Origin: JAGTVG01 sp942491935 | GTDB lineage: Bacteria; Bacteroidota; Bacteroidia; Cytophagales; Cyclobacteriaceae | Direction of reading: 5' to 3' | Assembly (NCBI GenBank): GCA_942491935.1 | Contig: CALOCZ010000025.1 | Coordinates: 1 to 64,000 of the forward strand | DNA: 64,000 nt | Shown: piece after piece, positions 8,918-17,085 of the stretch | Numbering within the stretch: position 1 is the first letter of the stretch | Layout of the letters: each line of letters starts with the position of its first letter | Position numbers and translations under genes: made by a program | The notes under the pieces: model-generated | What the model saw: only the letters and a program-made list of their open reading frames with translations | What the model was told of the DNA's origin: nothing | Database searches by the model: none

Positions 8918-9646
8918 ATGAAAACTACATATTATACATACAGGTTGAATCGAATCATAATATTGATAAGTATATTCTTGTTGATATTAAGTTTCGCAGT
9001 TAATGCACAGACAAGATCCAGCAGGAACGGTGATAAAAACAGTAGCCGGACTGGAACAACGGTTCAGAGAAGTGATAATACAAATCCGGACCGTACTGGA
9101 ACTACGACCGTTCAAAGAAGTAACAACAGCAGAAATGCGAGGACTTCATTAGATTATGATCGTAGAACGACATCGGCCAGTAATCAAGGTAAATTTATTG
9201 AGCGCGAGTCAAAGCCGAAACAGGAGACTTATACGTATAAGAGTAATGATTATAACAATCATAAACCTAAAAACAATACGTACCATAAGCAAAATGTGTA
9301 TCATAAGAAGCATAATAATACGTACAATAAACCGTACCATTATAAAAAGTATTATCATACTTCACCCTGGACATATTACAATTATCCGGTAGTATTTTAT
9401 CATGCGAATTTTGGTGAATTTTATTACCACAGCGGAAGGTTTTACAGATATGACTGGCGCCATGGATATTTCACAGTTGACATGCCAACGCATGTTTACT
9501 TCAGCAGGATTCCTCAGGGGTATAGCAGAGTATATATAAATGGTCGGTTATATTACCAATATCATGATATATTCTTCAGACATACACCACATGGTTATAA
9601 GATCGTACCTCGTAGCTCTGGCATATACTTCCATGCCAGTTTCTAA
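8918..9646 (+). CDS. Exported Asn/Tyr/His-rich low-complexity protein
   Basis: I chose the internal ATG at 8918 because it is directly followed by a signal peptide (MKTTYYTYRLNRIIILISIF... ending VNAQ). The reading frame is open further, from 8840. The mature protein starts with a Ser/Arg/Thr/Asn-rich part. A stretch crowded with Asn, Tyr, His and Lys follows (YKSNDYNNHKPKNNTYHKQ and similar). The C-terminal 90 residues have YYHSGRFYRYD, VYINGRLYYQYHD and HTPHGYKIVP, a pattern recalling DUF6515-like surface proteins. The function is unknown; a cell-surface or matrix role fits the composition. The gene ends 20 nt before a strong terminator. Confidence 0.7.
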   Translation: MKTTYYTYRLNRIIILISIFLLILSFAVNAQTRSSRNGDKNSSRTGTTVQRSDNTNPDRTGTTTVQRSNNSRNARTSLDYDRRTTSASNQGKFIERESKPKQETYTYKSNDYNNHKPKNNTYHKQNVYHKKHNNTYNKPYHYKKYYHTSPWTYYNYPVVFYHANFGEFYYHSGRFYRYDWRHGYFTVDMPTHVYFSRIPQGYSRVYINGRLYYQYHDIFFRHTPHGYKIVPRSSGIYFHASF

Positions 9647-9666
9647 TTTTCATATTCAGTTTTAAG

Positions 9667-9693
9667 TCCCGCCACCTGGCGGGATTTTTTTTT
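9667..9693 (+). terminator. Rho-independent terminator
   Basis: A perfect TCCCGCCA/TGGCGGGA stem with a two-base loop is followed by nine T residues. It closes the Tyr/Asn-rich protein gene, whose stop is about 20 nt upstream. Confidence 0.92.
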
Positions 9694-9872
9694 GAATGAA
9701 TTCTAATTCCAGTGAAATACTTCCTCAAGTTTTAATTGTGCTCTTATAACTTTTACATTTAAAAATATCACAGCACGTATAATAATATTTATGTCTGGCC
9801 ATTCTTCATAAGAACAAGTTTAATTTGTAATTTCCCTTATAGATAGGAAAAAAGATTTAACAAGATTTTTTT

Positions 9873-10289
9873 ATGGGATATGTTGAAAAGGATTTTCTAA
9901 TGCGGTACTTTAACCAATTGGGGATTGTATTAGCTAAAATCCTGGGCCTGAAGGGTAAAGGTAAATTTGAAGAAGCCGGTCAGGTGATCAAAGATAGTTT
10001 AACGGATTTTGGGCTGAAAATTCCTGAGGATTATTTGCTAATAGATGATTCGATTTTTATTACTGAGATTACAGGATCCAATGGATTAAACAAAGATCAA
10101 ATTAAAGTCCTGTCGGAATTGTTATTTGAAAAGGGTGATATAGAACGACTTTACGGCGATGAGGATTCTGCAAGAAATTATTTTTCTAAAACCCTGGTCC
10201 TTCTCGATTATCTGACCAATATTGAAAAGGTTTTTTCCTTTGAAAGAGAAGACAGGATCAAATGGATTAATTCATACTTAAGTAATTGA
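9873..10289 (+). CDS. Small helical protein of unknown function (DUF6483-like)
   Basis: 138 residues, no signal peptide or membrane helix, acidic and predicted all-helical. It opens MGYVEKDFLMRYFNQLGIVLAKILGLK, a pattern I associate with DUF6483 proteins, then has a tetratricopeptide-like end (ALKE-type LLFEKGDIERLYGDEDSARNYF). The function is not known. It is cytoplasmic and probably transcribed alone: a terminator sits before it and the next gene is convergent. Confidence 0.65.
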   Translation: MGYVEKDFLMRYFNQLGIVLAKILGLKGKGKFEEAGQVIKDSLTDFGLKIPEDYLLIDDSIFITEITGSNGLNKDQIKVLSELLFEKGDIERLYGDEDSARNYFSKTLVLLDYLTNIEKVFSFEREDRIKWINSYLSN

Positions 10290-10328
10290 ATTTATTAAAT
10301 CCAAAATGAAACGATACGTTTAAGAAAA

Positions 10329-11066
10329 TTAGAAAATCATTTCAATCAGTATAGCTACCAGGGCACCCAGGAATACGACGAGCAATCTGGGTACTTTCAA
10401 TTTGTGCTTTGGATTAGACTCAAAGAAGATTGTCGTAGAAATATGCAGGAAACTCCCACTTACAATAGCGTAGAGCCATGACATTTCCCTTATTGAAAAC
10501 ATGTGATATTCTCCGACCAGTGATGCGATCATCAATCCCAATGGTGAGCAAAGGCTGAATACAATCAGATACATAAGTGCAATGGATGTCTTACGTGAAT
10601 AGGCACTGACAACAACCATCAATGCCAGGGCAGCAGGAATTTTATGCAATATGATCCCAAATATGATTCCACTGGCATGATTATGTATTCCTGAACTCAC
10701 CGGATGAGCGAGTATCGTTCCCTCCAGAAAGGCATGCACTCCAAGTCCGATTACCAAAACAGATGGTGTCAGATATTTTTCACCCTTTTCAATGTGATGA
10801 ATGTGTCCATGTTCTACGCCTGTAGAAAGTACACCCAGGACCATTTGTAATGCAAAACCGATAAGAATAAATATACCAATCTGGAAAGAATTGGTGTATT
10901 GGGTATATACCTCGGGTAATATGTGAAGGATGGTAATAGAGAAAAGATAGGAACCGGCGAAAATCAGAAGGTAGTCAAACTTCTTTTGTTTCAGGGAAGG
11001 AAAAAGATATATTGAAATCCCTCCAAAAAACGCTGATACAAACAATATAATTGAATTAATTATCAT
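10329..11066 (-). CDS. ZIP-family divalent metal transporter
   Basis: 245 residues with about seven or eight hydrophobic helices. The two signature metal-site helices are visible: HAFLEG at 111-116 and HKIPAAL at 141-147, the H-x3-E and H-K-x-P motifs of the ZIP family. A histidine-rich loop (EHGHIHHIEKGEK, 85-97) precedes them. Such proteins import zinc, iron or manganese across the inner membrane; the metal cannot be told from sequence. It is the last gene of a tight three-gene minus-strand operon with the methyltransferase and ApbE genes (gaps of 5 and 2 nt). Confidence 0.85.
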   Translation of the reverse strand: MIINSIILFVSAFFGGISIYLFPSLKQKKFDYLLIFAGSYLFSITILHILPEVYTQYTNSFQIGIFILIGFALQMVLGVLSTGVEHGHIHHIEKGEKYLTPSVLVIGLGVHAFLEGTILAHPVSSGIHNHASGIIFGIILHKIPAALALMVVVSAYSRKTSIALMYLIVFSLCSPLGLMIASLVGEYHMFSIREMSWLYAIVSGSFLHISTTIFFESNPKHKLKVPRLLVVFLGALVAILIEMIF

Positions 11067-11071
11067 TGATG

Positions 11072-11806
11072 TTATTTCTTTAAAAGGAATATCATTCTTT
11101 CCGATTTATCAGCAACATATGAATTCAATTCATAGTCACCAAAAACGTCGATGACGGCCAATCCTGTATTTTCGAAATACTCAAGAAACTCTACCCTCCT
11201 AATTGCCTTTACTTTCTCAAAGAAATGGTAATTTCTTCCTTCATCAGTAAATTTAATGTCTTTTATGATCATTCCATCATCAATCTGTTTTGTTATATGG
11301 AATTTAATTCCATTGACCTCTTTTATTTCTTCCGGGGACAAATTATGAATAACCGTATAGGGATTCAGAAAATCTATGAGTAATTTACCACCGTCAACCA
11401 ATCCGTCCGATGCCGCTTTTACAACACTTTCATTCTCTGCTTTTGTATCAAAATAGCCAAAACTTGTAAAGAAATTAAATATATAGTTGAAGTAGTTCTT
11501 TCTGAATACGAACTGCATGTCATGAACATGGAAGCTGAGCCTGTCATTTTTATTTTCTTGAGCGTCCCGGATATTCTCCTGACAAATATCAAATCCTGTC
11601 ACATTCAAACCTTTCTGGTTTAAATATATGGCATGCCGACCTTTTCCACAGGCGAGATCAAGGATCCTGTCTTCTTTTTGAATATTGAGATAGTCTATCA
11701 GCTTGTCAAGGAATAACCTGGCCTCGGTAGAGTCCCGGTTTTTGTATAAAATATGGTAATAAGGTGATCCAAACCATTCACCAACCCACTCAGTCTTAGG
11801 TGTCAT
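11072..11806 (-). CDS. Class I SAM-dependent methyltransferase
   Basis: 244 residues. Motif I is LDLACGKGRH at 49-58, followed by GLNVTGFDIC for the acidic end of strand 2. This is the standard Rossmann-like methyltransferase fold. FFTSFGYFDT and LIDFLNPY give the later strands. The substrate is not predictable; relatives include small-molecule methyltransferases annotated as MT domain 25. It sits in the middle of the ApbE - methyltransferase - ZIP operon. Confidence 0.82.
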   Translation of the reverse strand: MTPKTEWVGEWFGSPYYHILYKNRDSTEARLFLDKLIDYLNIQKEDRILDLACGKGRHAIYLNQKGLNVTGFDICQENIRDAQENKNDRLSFHVHDMQFVFRKNYFNYIFNFFTSFGYFDTKAENESVVKAASDGLVDGGKLLIDFLNPYTVIHNLSPEEIKEVNGIKFHITKQIDDGMIIKDIKFTDEGRNYHFFEKVKAIRRVEFLEYFENTGLAVIDVFGDYELNSYVADKSERMIFLLKK

Positions 11807-11808
11807 TG

Positions 11809-12831
11809 CTAATTCTCGGTCTTTAATATGGATTTAAATCCATCCGTCATAAAAGTATTAATAGTTCCTTCATTATCTGAAAAAATGAAATATGCATCCA
11901 TTTCAGGATGATCATTTATTATGGGTACAGCCTGTTCAATACCTAAAACCATAAATGCAGTCGCATAAGCATCAGCCGTCATGCAATCACTGGCAATAAC
12001 TGTGGCGCTTAACATGGAGTGTTCCACCGGGTAGCCTGTATAGGGACTAATGGTGTGTGCATATTTCTTGCCGTCTTTTACATAGAAGTTTCTGTAATTG
12101 CCTGAAGTGGCTATACCTTTATCAGTAACTTCAATTACTGCTTTAATTTTCCGGTCGAATACATCCACAGAAGGATCCTCAATGCCTGTTGCCCAGGGAG
12201 TTCCCCGGTCATTTAATCCTTTTACTGAAATTTCACCCCCGATATCAACCAGAAAGTTTTCAATGCCTTTACTTTCAAGCAGTTTACCTACAACATCCAC
12301 TCCATATCCTTTTGCAATGGCGCTGAAATCCAATGATATTCCCGGAATTGATTTTTTGACTTCTTTTGAGTCAAACAAAATCTTATTAAAACCAACCAAT
12401 TTTTTCAGTTCCTTAATCCTGGAACTGTCGGGCATTTCATTTTCTTCCGGTCCAAATCCCCATGCGTTAACCAGGGGCATTACAGTAGGATCAAAGGCAC
12501 CGTTTGTATCCTCATATACTTGCTTACTTTTTACCAGAACGGGGTAAAAATATGGAGATTTAAATATGAACGATTCATTTCTGTTGAATTGAGAGATTTC
12601 TGAGTCAGAAATGTAAGTTGACAAAGATTTATTCCATTCCACCAATAATGAATCGACTGTTGATTTGTAATTGGATCCTTCAGGATGTAAATAGATGATG
12701 TTGTAATAGGTGCCCATCGTTTCACCATTGAAGGAGACCTTTTCCAACTTATCCGAATTCTGGCGGAACATCCAGACAACAAACACCGCCAGGACCAATA
12801 TTACAGGATATATTCTGCTTTTATGGAGCAT
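11809..12831 (-). CDS. apbE: FAD:protein FMN transferase (ApbE)
   Basis: 340 residues. An N-terminal membrane anchor (residues 9-20) is followed by the ApbE fold: GETMGTYYNIIY, AFDPTVMPLVNAWGFG, LDFSAIAKGYGVD, LVDIGGEISVKG, GIATSGNYRNF, HTISPYTGYPV and DCMTADAYATAFMVLG. These cover the FAD and Mg sites. ApbE covalently attaches FMN to a Thr/Ser of extracytoplasmic electron-transfer proteins such as RnfG/NqrC or FMN-binding polyferredoxin partners. No such target gene is intact in this window. First gene of the operon. Confidence 0.92.
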   Translation of the reverse strand: MLHKSRIYPVILVLAVFVVWMFRQNSDKLEKVSFNGETMGTYYNIIYLHPEGSNYKSTVDSLLVEWNKSLSTYISDSEISQFNRNESFIFKSPYFYPVLVKSKQVYEDTNGAFDPTVMPLVNAWGFGPEENEMPDSSRIKELKKLVGFNKILFDSKEVKKSIPGISLDFSAIAKGYGVDVVGKLLESKGIENFLVDIGGEISVKGLNDRGTPWATGIEDPSVDVFDRKIKAVIEVTDKGIATSGNYRNFYVKDGKKYAHTISPYTGYPVEHSMLSATVIASDCMTADAYATAFMVLGIEQAVPIINDHPEMDAYFIFSDNEGTINTFMTDGFKSILKTEN

Positions 12832-13034
12832 TTTAAAAAGTTAAAAATAAATGCCAATTTACACCCTTTTTAGGAATTATATTTTTTAAAATCCACTTTT
12901 AGATTTTGTAGTTTATCATGGAAATACATAAAAATTATTTTCCCTGAGCGGTTTCACCCTCATAGACATCAAGAATCAATTGGCGAGTTCAAGAATTGAA
13001 ATAAAGATGCAAAATGAACTATAGGAATCTTTAT

Positions 13035-15284
13035 TTATAAATTGAACCAATAAGTTAATTTAATCACGAAGGCTCTTAATTTTGGGCTGTTGAAATCAAT
13101 GAATCTTCCTTCTACGTCCGCCAAATAGTTATCTGTGTATACGATAAAAAGATCTGATACCGGCTTGAACCGCCACTGGAATCTTGTATTAACATTTACA
13201 TTATTGATCTGACTATTATATTGAATGAAGGTAGTCCAGAATATATTACGTGTAAATGTAATATCGAACCTTGGACCAACCAGAAACAGGTTGGAATCAT
13301 TATAAGGGGATGGTAAGCGTACCCGGTTATATTCAAAATTAACAGATACAACAGCATAGGGTATAAAACGATATGATAATGTTCCTTCCAGGTTAACGAT
13401 CGTTCCATTATAGTATTCACCGGAACGTGTTGAAACTGAGTAGAAAAATGGTTTCCGTTCATCAGAGCTGAAACGGGCGATAATAAAGTTATAGGCATAT
13501 TCTGAACCTGCAGGCAGTTCAATTCCATCGGATCCACTTGGATCAAACGGCTCATATAAATAGGTATATTGCCGGCGTAACCGCATGCTTAAGCGGGCAG
13601 TATTCCTGAAATTAATTCGATACAATATATTTGCGTCCCAATCTGTAAGTCCATATAGTCTGGTATTCAGAAAATCAACATCCAATCCTGGCGCATGAGA
13701 TTGAATACGTCCTTTTGACGGATAGAAATTATAATAAACGGTGGCTCTTGTCTGGTTGAAATCTGTTCGACGTACAAAACCTACCCTTGGATCGAAATTA
13801 GCACCGATAGATCGAAAATCAGTTCTCGCCTCCCAGCGATAGGTGTTATAATTCGCCCCAATTCCATATGAATATGTCGAATCCAATCCCATTTCATCCC
13901 AAGACCGATGGTAATATCCTTTTCCACTCCATTTGTTATCCGGAGTAGCCAGGTTAAGGTCAAGTCCCAGGGTTCTGTTCCAGGTGTTTGGCTGAACCTT
14001 AAACTCTCCACCTATTGAATCCTGGAAAGGTTGTTTGCTTACAAATATGGCTGCTACATTTGATCGCTGACCAAGACGGTATTGTACTGAAGCCACTGTA
14101 TAATTAATAGATGGAAGCGAAATGTCATTTTCTTTGGCAGCCTGTATGGTCATAAATCCGGTACGCCACTTATTGTTAATGTTTCCACTCATCCTTGCAC
14201 CGAAATACAAGGGATTCTCAAGGTTTGTCCCTGTGGCTGTATCTTGCACTATTCCAATTCGTCTGGAGAAAAATGGCTGAGCTCCGGAACTCCCAAAAGA
14301 TCCAAAAAGATCTGCATTTTCAAGGAAAAACTGTCTTTGTTCAGGAAAAAAGATCTCAAACCGGTCGAGGTTGGTAACTTGCTGATCTGCCTCTACCTGC
14401 GAAAAGTCCGGATTGACAGTTAGATCAAGGTTCATGGAAGAAGACAGAGCCAGTTTTACATCTCCTCCTATCGTAAATTTTGTTTCAGTTGGCGTATCTT
14501 CTTCGTAATTCTTTCCAACTTTAAAAGCGGCATAAGGAATAAGTGAAATATTCTTTCCTGGATTTTTTAAAGGTTCATCCCATTTTAATTCTTTATTAAA
14601 GCCAATATTAATCAAACTGAAATTTCGAGGAATAGGCGACCAGGTTGACCTTTCCGCATATTCACTGTCTATACGGTAAAAGTTTATGAACCAGGAATCC
14701 ATACTTTCCTTAAACCTGATTGACTTGAATGGGATAGCCATTTCAGCTATCCAATAACCATCATAGATCTTGGCTTCAGAGTACCATTTGTTGTCCCAGG
14801 TCAGCGAGAAGTCACTACTCCCTTGTCCTCCCCTTCTTTGGGAGTTTCCTCCATTGGAAATAAGTCCTTCCCGTTGAACTCCATATGGATTTATGCCAAA
14901 AAGAAAAGCGTTGGATTTATCTTTATACGTATCGAATATTACACTAAATCCATCATATGCTTCCCCACGGTAATCCCTTCGCAGGGATTGTATAACATAT
15001 TCCCTCGGTCCAAGGTTTCGCATGATTGCAATGACATAAATGAAATTGTCATCATAGGTCATCCTAACCTCAGTTGGGGCAATTGCCTCAGAGCTATCGT
15101 AAGGGAAGTATTGATGGAACCTGTCTGCAACATCTGCTTCTATCCAGGCACCTTCATCCATTACGCCATCAATATTAATGGATGTTGTGGCTCTTTTGAT
15201 TAGCAAATCCTGTCCCTTCAATTCCAGCGTTATCAAAATAAATAAAAATATCAGAATTGAAAGAAACAGGATTTGTTTCTTCAT
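13035..15284 (-). CDS. DUF5916 / CBM9-like outer-membrane protein
   Basis: 749 residues from the ATG at 15284, chosen because MKKQILFLSILIFLF starts a signal peptide there; the frame is open seven codons further. After the leader comes a carbohydrate-binding-module-9-like domain (INIDGVMDEGAWIEAD, VRMTYDDNFIYVIAIM, up to about residue 220). A long DUF5916 beta-barrel-like part then ends in ...IKLTYWFNL. VEADQQVTNLDRFEIFFPEQRQFFLENADLF is a hallmark block. The role is unknown; the architecture suggests an outer-membrane channel with a sugar-binding periplasmic domain. It is monocistronic. Confidence 0.82.
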   Translation of the reverse strand: MKKQILFLSILIFLFILITLELKGQDLLIKRATTSINIDGVMDEGAWIEADVADRFHQYFPYDSSEAIAPTEVRMTYDDNFIYVIAIMRNLGPREYVIQSLRRDYRGEAYDGFSVIFDTYKDKSNAFLFGINPYGVQREGLISNGGNSQRRGGQGSSDFSLTWDNKWYSEAKIYDGYWIAEMAIPFKSIRFKESMDSWFINFYRIDSEYAERSTWSPIPRNFSLINIGFNKELKWDEPLKNPGKNISLIPYAAFKVGKNYEEDTPTETKFTIGGDVKLALSSSMNLDLTVNPDFSQVEADQQVTNLDRFEIFFPEQRQFFLENADLFGSFGSSGAQPFFSRRIGIVQDTATGTNLENPLYFGARMSGNINNKWRTGFMTIQAAKENDISLPSINYTVASVQYRLGQRSNVAAIFVSKQPFQDSIGGEFKVQPNTWNRTLGLDLNLATPDNKWSGKGYYHRSWDEMGLDSTYSYGIGANYNTYRWEARTDFRSIGANFDPRVGFVRRTDFNQTRATVYYNFYPSKGRIQSHAPGLDVDFLNTRLYGLTDWDANILYRINFRNTARLSMRLRRQYTYLYEPFDPSGSDGIELPAGSEYAYNFIIARFSSDERKPFFYSVSTRSGEYYNGTIVNLEGTLSYRFIPYAVVSVNFEYNRVRLPSPYNDSNLFLVGPRFDITFTRNIFWTTFIQYNSQINNVNVNTRFQWRFKPVSDLFIVYTDNYLADVEGRFIDFNSPKLRAFVIKLTYWFNL

Positions 15285-15366
15285 TTCATTCCTAATTCTT
15301 CCCACTAAAAATACTATTGATAATAGTTATATGTTCAAAAAATGCGTTACCCTTAAAGTTAATGCA

Positions 15367-16254
15367 TTAACTTAATTTTTCTTTAAAAAAGTCTATTGTT
15401 CTTTTCCATGCGAGTTCAGCAGCTTCTTTATCGTACCGTGGTGTTGAATCGTTATGAAACCCATGATTAACCTCCGGATAAATATATGCTGTATACTCTT
15501 TGTTATTCTTTTTCAAAGCGGCCTCATAAGCTGGCCATCCTTCATTAACTCTGGTATCCAGTCCTGCATATTGCAAAAGTAAAGGAGCATTGATTTGAGG
15601 AACTTGATCATCTGATGGTTGTCCGCCATAAAATGGAACAGCAGCTTTCAAATCAGGTACTTCAACGGCCATCATATTAGAAATCCAACCACCAAAACAG
15701 AAACCAACCACACCGATATTACCTGTACATTCCGGACTATCTTTCAGATACTGGAAAGCAGCAATAAAATCCTGCAACATTTCATTGCGGTCTCGCTGGC
15801 GCTGTAATGTTCTGCCTTCATCATCATTGCCCGGATATCCGCCAAGTGGGGTTAAAGCATCAGGTGCGATGGAAATAAATCCTGCTAATGCTGCTCTTCG
15901 TCCAACATCAGCAATGTATGGATTTAGTCCACGGTTTTCATGAACGACTACAATCCCCGGTAATTTCTTGTTGGCATTTGCCGGTCTCGAAAGCTGAGCT
16001 TTAATATCTCCACCACCTTTTGTAGAATTATATGTAATATACTCTGTATTTAACCTTGCATCATCAGGTTGGATCTGAAGATTGTCTTGATAATTAGGCA
16101 TGATAAAACTCAGGAGAGATGTCACTGTGAGGCCTCCAACTGCATAAGTGGATAGCTTATCCAGGAATTGTCTCCTGTCAATTCGACTGTGGGCATATTC
16201 GTCGTAAAGGTCAAATACTTCTTGAGAGATGTCTTCTTTTCTTATTTTTTTCAT
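15367..16254 (-). CDS. Dienelactone hydrolase family protein (exported)
   Basis: 295 residues. The first 55 residues hold RIDRRQFLDKL and a hydrophobic stretch, a Tat-like leader or anchor. The alpha/beta-hydrolase body carries VVVHENRG (E106), the nucleophile elbow GFCFGG with Cys186, Asp233 (AGLDTRV) and His267 (NHGFHND), matching the Cys-Asp-His triad of dienelactone hydrolases. Members hydrolyse lactones or esters; the substrate here is unknown. It is 62 nt from the DUF5916 start and on the same strand, so they might share a transcript. Confidence 0.87.
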   Translation of the reverse strand: MKKIRKEDISQEVFDLYDEYAHSRIDRRQFLDKLSTYAVGGLTVTSLLSFIMPNYQDNLQIQPDDARLNTEYITYNSTKGGGDIKAQLSRPANANKKLPGIVVVHENRGLNPYIADVGRRAALAGFISIAPDALTPLGGYPGNDDEGRTLQRQRDRNEMLQDFIAAFQYLKDSPECTGNIGVVGFCFGGWISNMMAVEVPDLKAAVPFYGGQPSDDQVPQINAPLLLQYAGLDTRVNEGWPAYEAALKKNNKEYTAYIYPEVNHGFHNDSTPRYDKEAAELAWKRTIDFFKEKLS

Positions 16255-16473
16255 ATGGATTTTTTAGTAAACGTAAGATTTAATTTTGAAGAAAATCTAA
16301 GCAGAATTAAAAATAATTAAAAATCATCGATTGGATATCTTGCCGGAGCACTATTCAATATTGATAATTTAAACATCCGAATTGTTAGGATGTAAAATTT
16401 TTATTCACCCTCACGCAAGTTTTCTTCTGTTGAAGCATCAAATGGATAAATGTTATAATAAAACAATCAAAAA

Positions 16474-16989
16474 ATGAGAAAAGTGAAAGCAAACAATTGG
16501 ATAGTCGGCCTAATCATAATGTTTACGCTGGCAGGATTTCAAGCGAACGCTCAACGAGAGCGAGGATCTGGGGACAGGAATGGTTACAGATCAACAAATC
16601 CCAGAAATTATGGTGAAGGATACGGGGCATTAAACAGGATGGAATCAATTCTTGACCTTACCGAAGAGCAGAAGACACAAATAGAGAAGCTTCAGCTTGA
16701 TTTTCAGAAAGAATCCTTACCTACATTTAATAAACTCAATGAGAAAAAGGTTCAGTTATCCACTTTAATCACAGAGAATGCGGATCAGTCAAAAATCGAA
16801 AAGCTAATTGATGATATAGGGGATCTTCTTGTGGCTCTTGATAAACTTCGTGTCGAAATGCATTTCGAGAAGAGGGAATTACTGACAGATGATCAAAAGA
16901 TTAAATTCGATACCCATTTTGGGAACCTGTTTGCTCACGGAGGCAGGTATTTCAAACCTTATGGTATGCATGGCCACTGGTTAAAATAA
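16474..16989 (+). CDS. LTxxQ-motif periplasmic protein (Spy/CpxP-like)
   Basis: 171 residues with a signal peptide ending ANAQ. Two LTxxQ signatures (LTEEQ 62-66 and LTDDQ 137-141) flank a long helical region, as in Spy and CpxP, periplasmic ATP-independent chaperones or stress sensors. The C-terminus is His/Gly-rich (HGGRYFKPYGMHGHW) and could bind metal. It opens the plus-strand locus with the receptor, sigma factor and CnrX-like protein. A strong hairpin lies just after it, so part of the transcripts may stop there. Confidence 0.8.
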   Translation: MRKVKANNWIVGLIIMFTLAGFQANAQRERGSGDRNGYRSTNPRNYGEGYGALNRMESILDLTEEQKTQIEKLQLDFQKESLPTFNKLNEKKVQLSTLITENADQSKIEKLIDDIGDLLVALDKLRVEMHFEKRELLTDDQKIKFDTHFGNLFAHGGRYFKPYGMHGHWLK

Positions 16990-17003
16990 ACCAGTCGAGA
17001 AGA

Positions 17004-17032
17004 ACTCCGGTAGGGAAATACCCTGCTGGAGT
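17004..17032 (+). terminator. Hairpin terminator or attenuator after the LTxxQ gene
   Basis: ACTCC-G-GTAGGG pairs with ACCCTGCTGGAGT around an AAAT loop, allowing G-T pairs: about twelve base pairs. The following bases are T-rich but interrupted. It sits between the LTxxQ gene and the receptor and could separate their expression levels. Confidence 0.6.
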
Positions 17033-17085
17033 ATCTTTCTTAGCTTACTTTTTAATCACAAGGACGATCTTAATTTAACAAACTA

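Noticed and set aside
12098..12547. 149-residue open frame on the plus strand
   Set aside because: Antisense shadow of apbE, whose active-site motifs are all intact.
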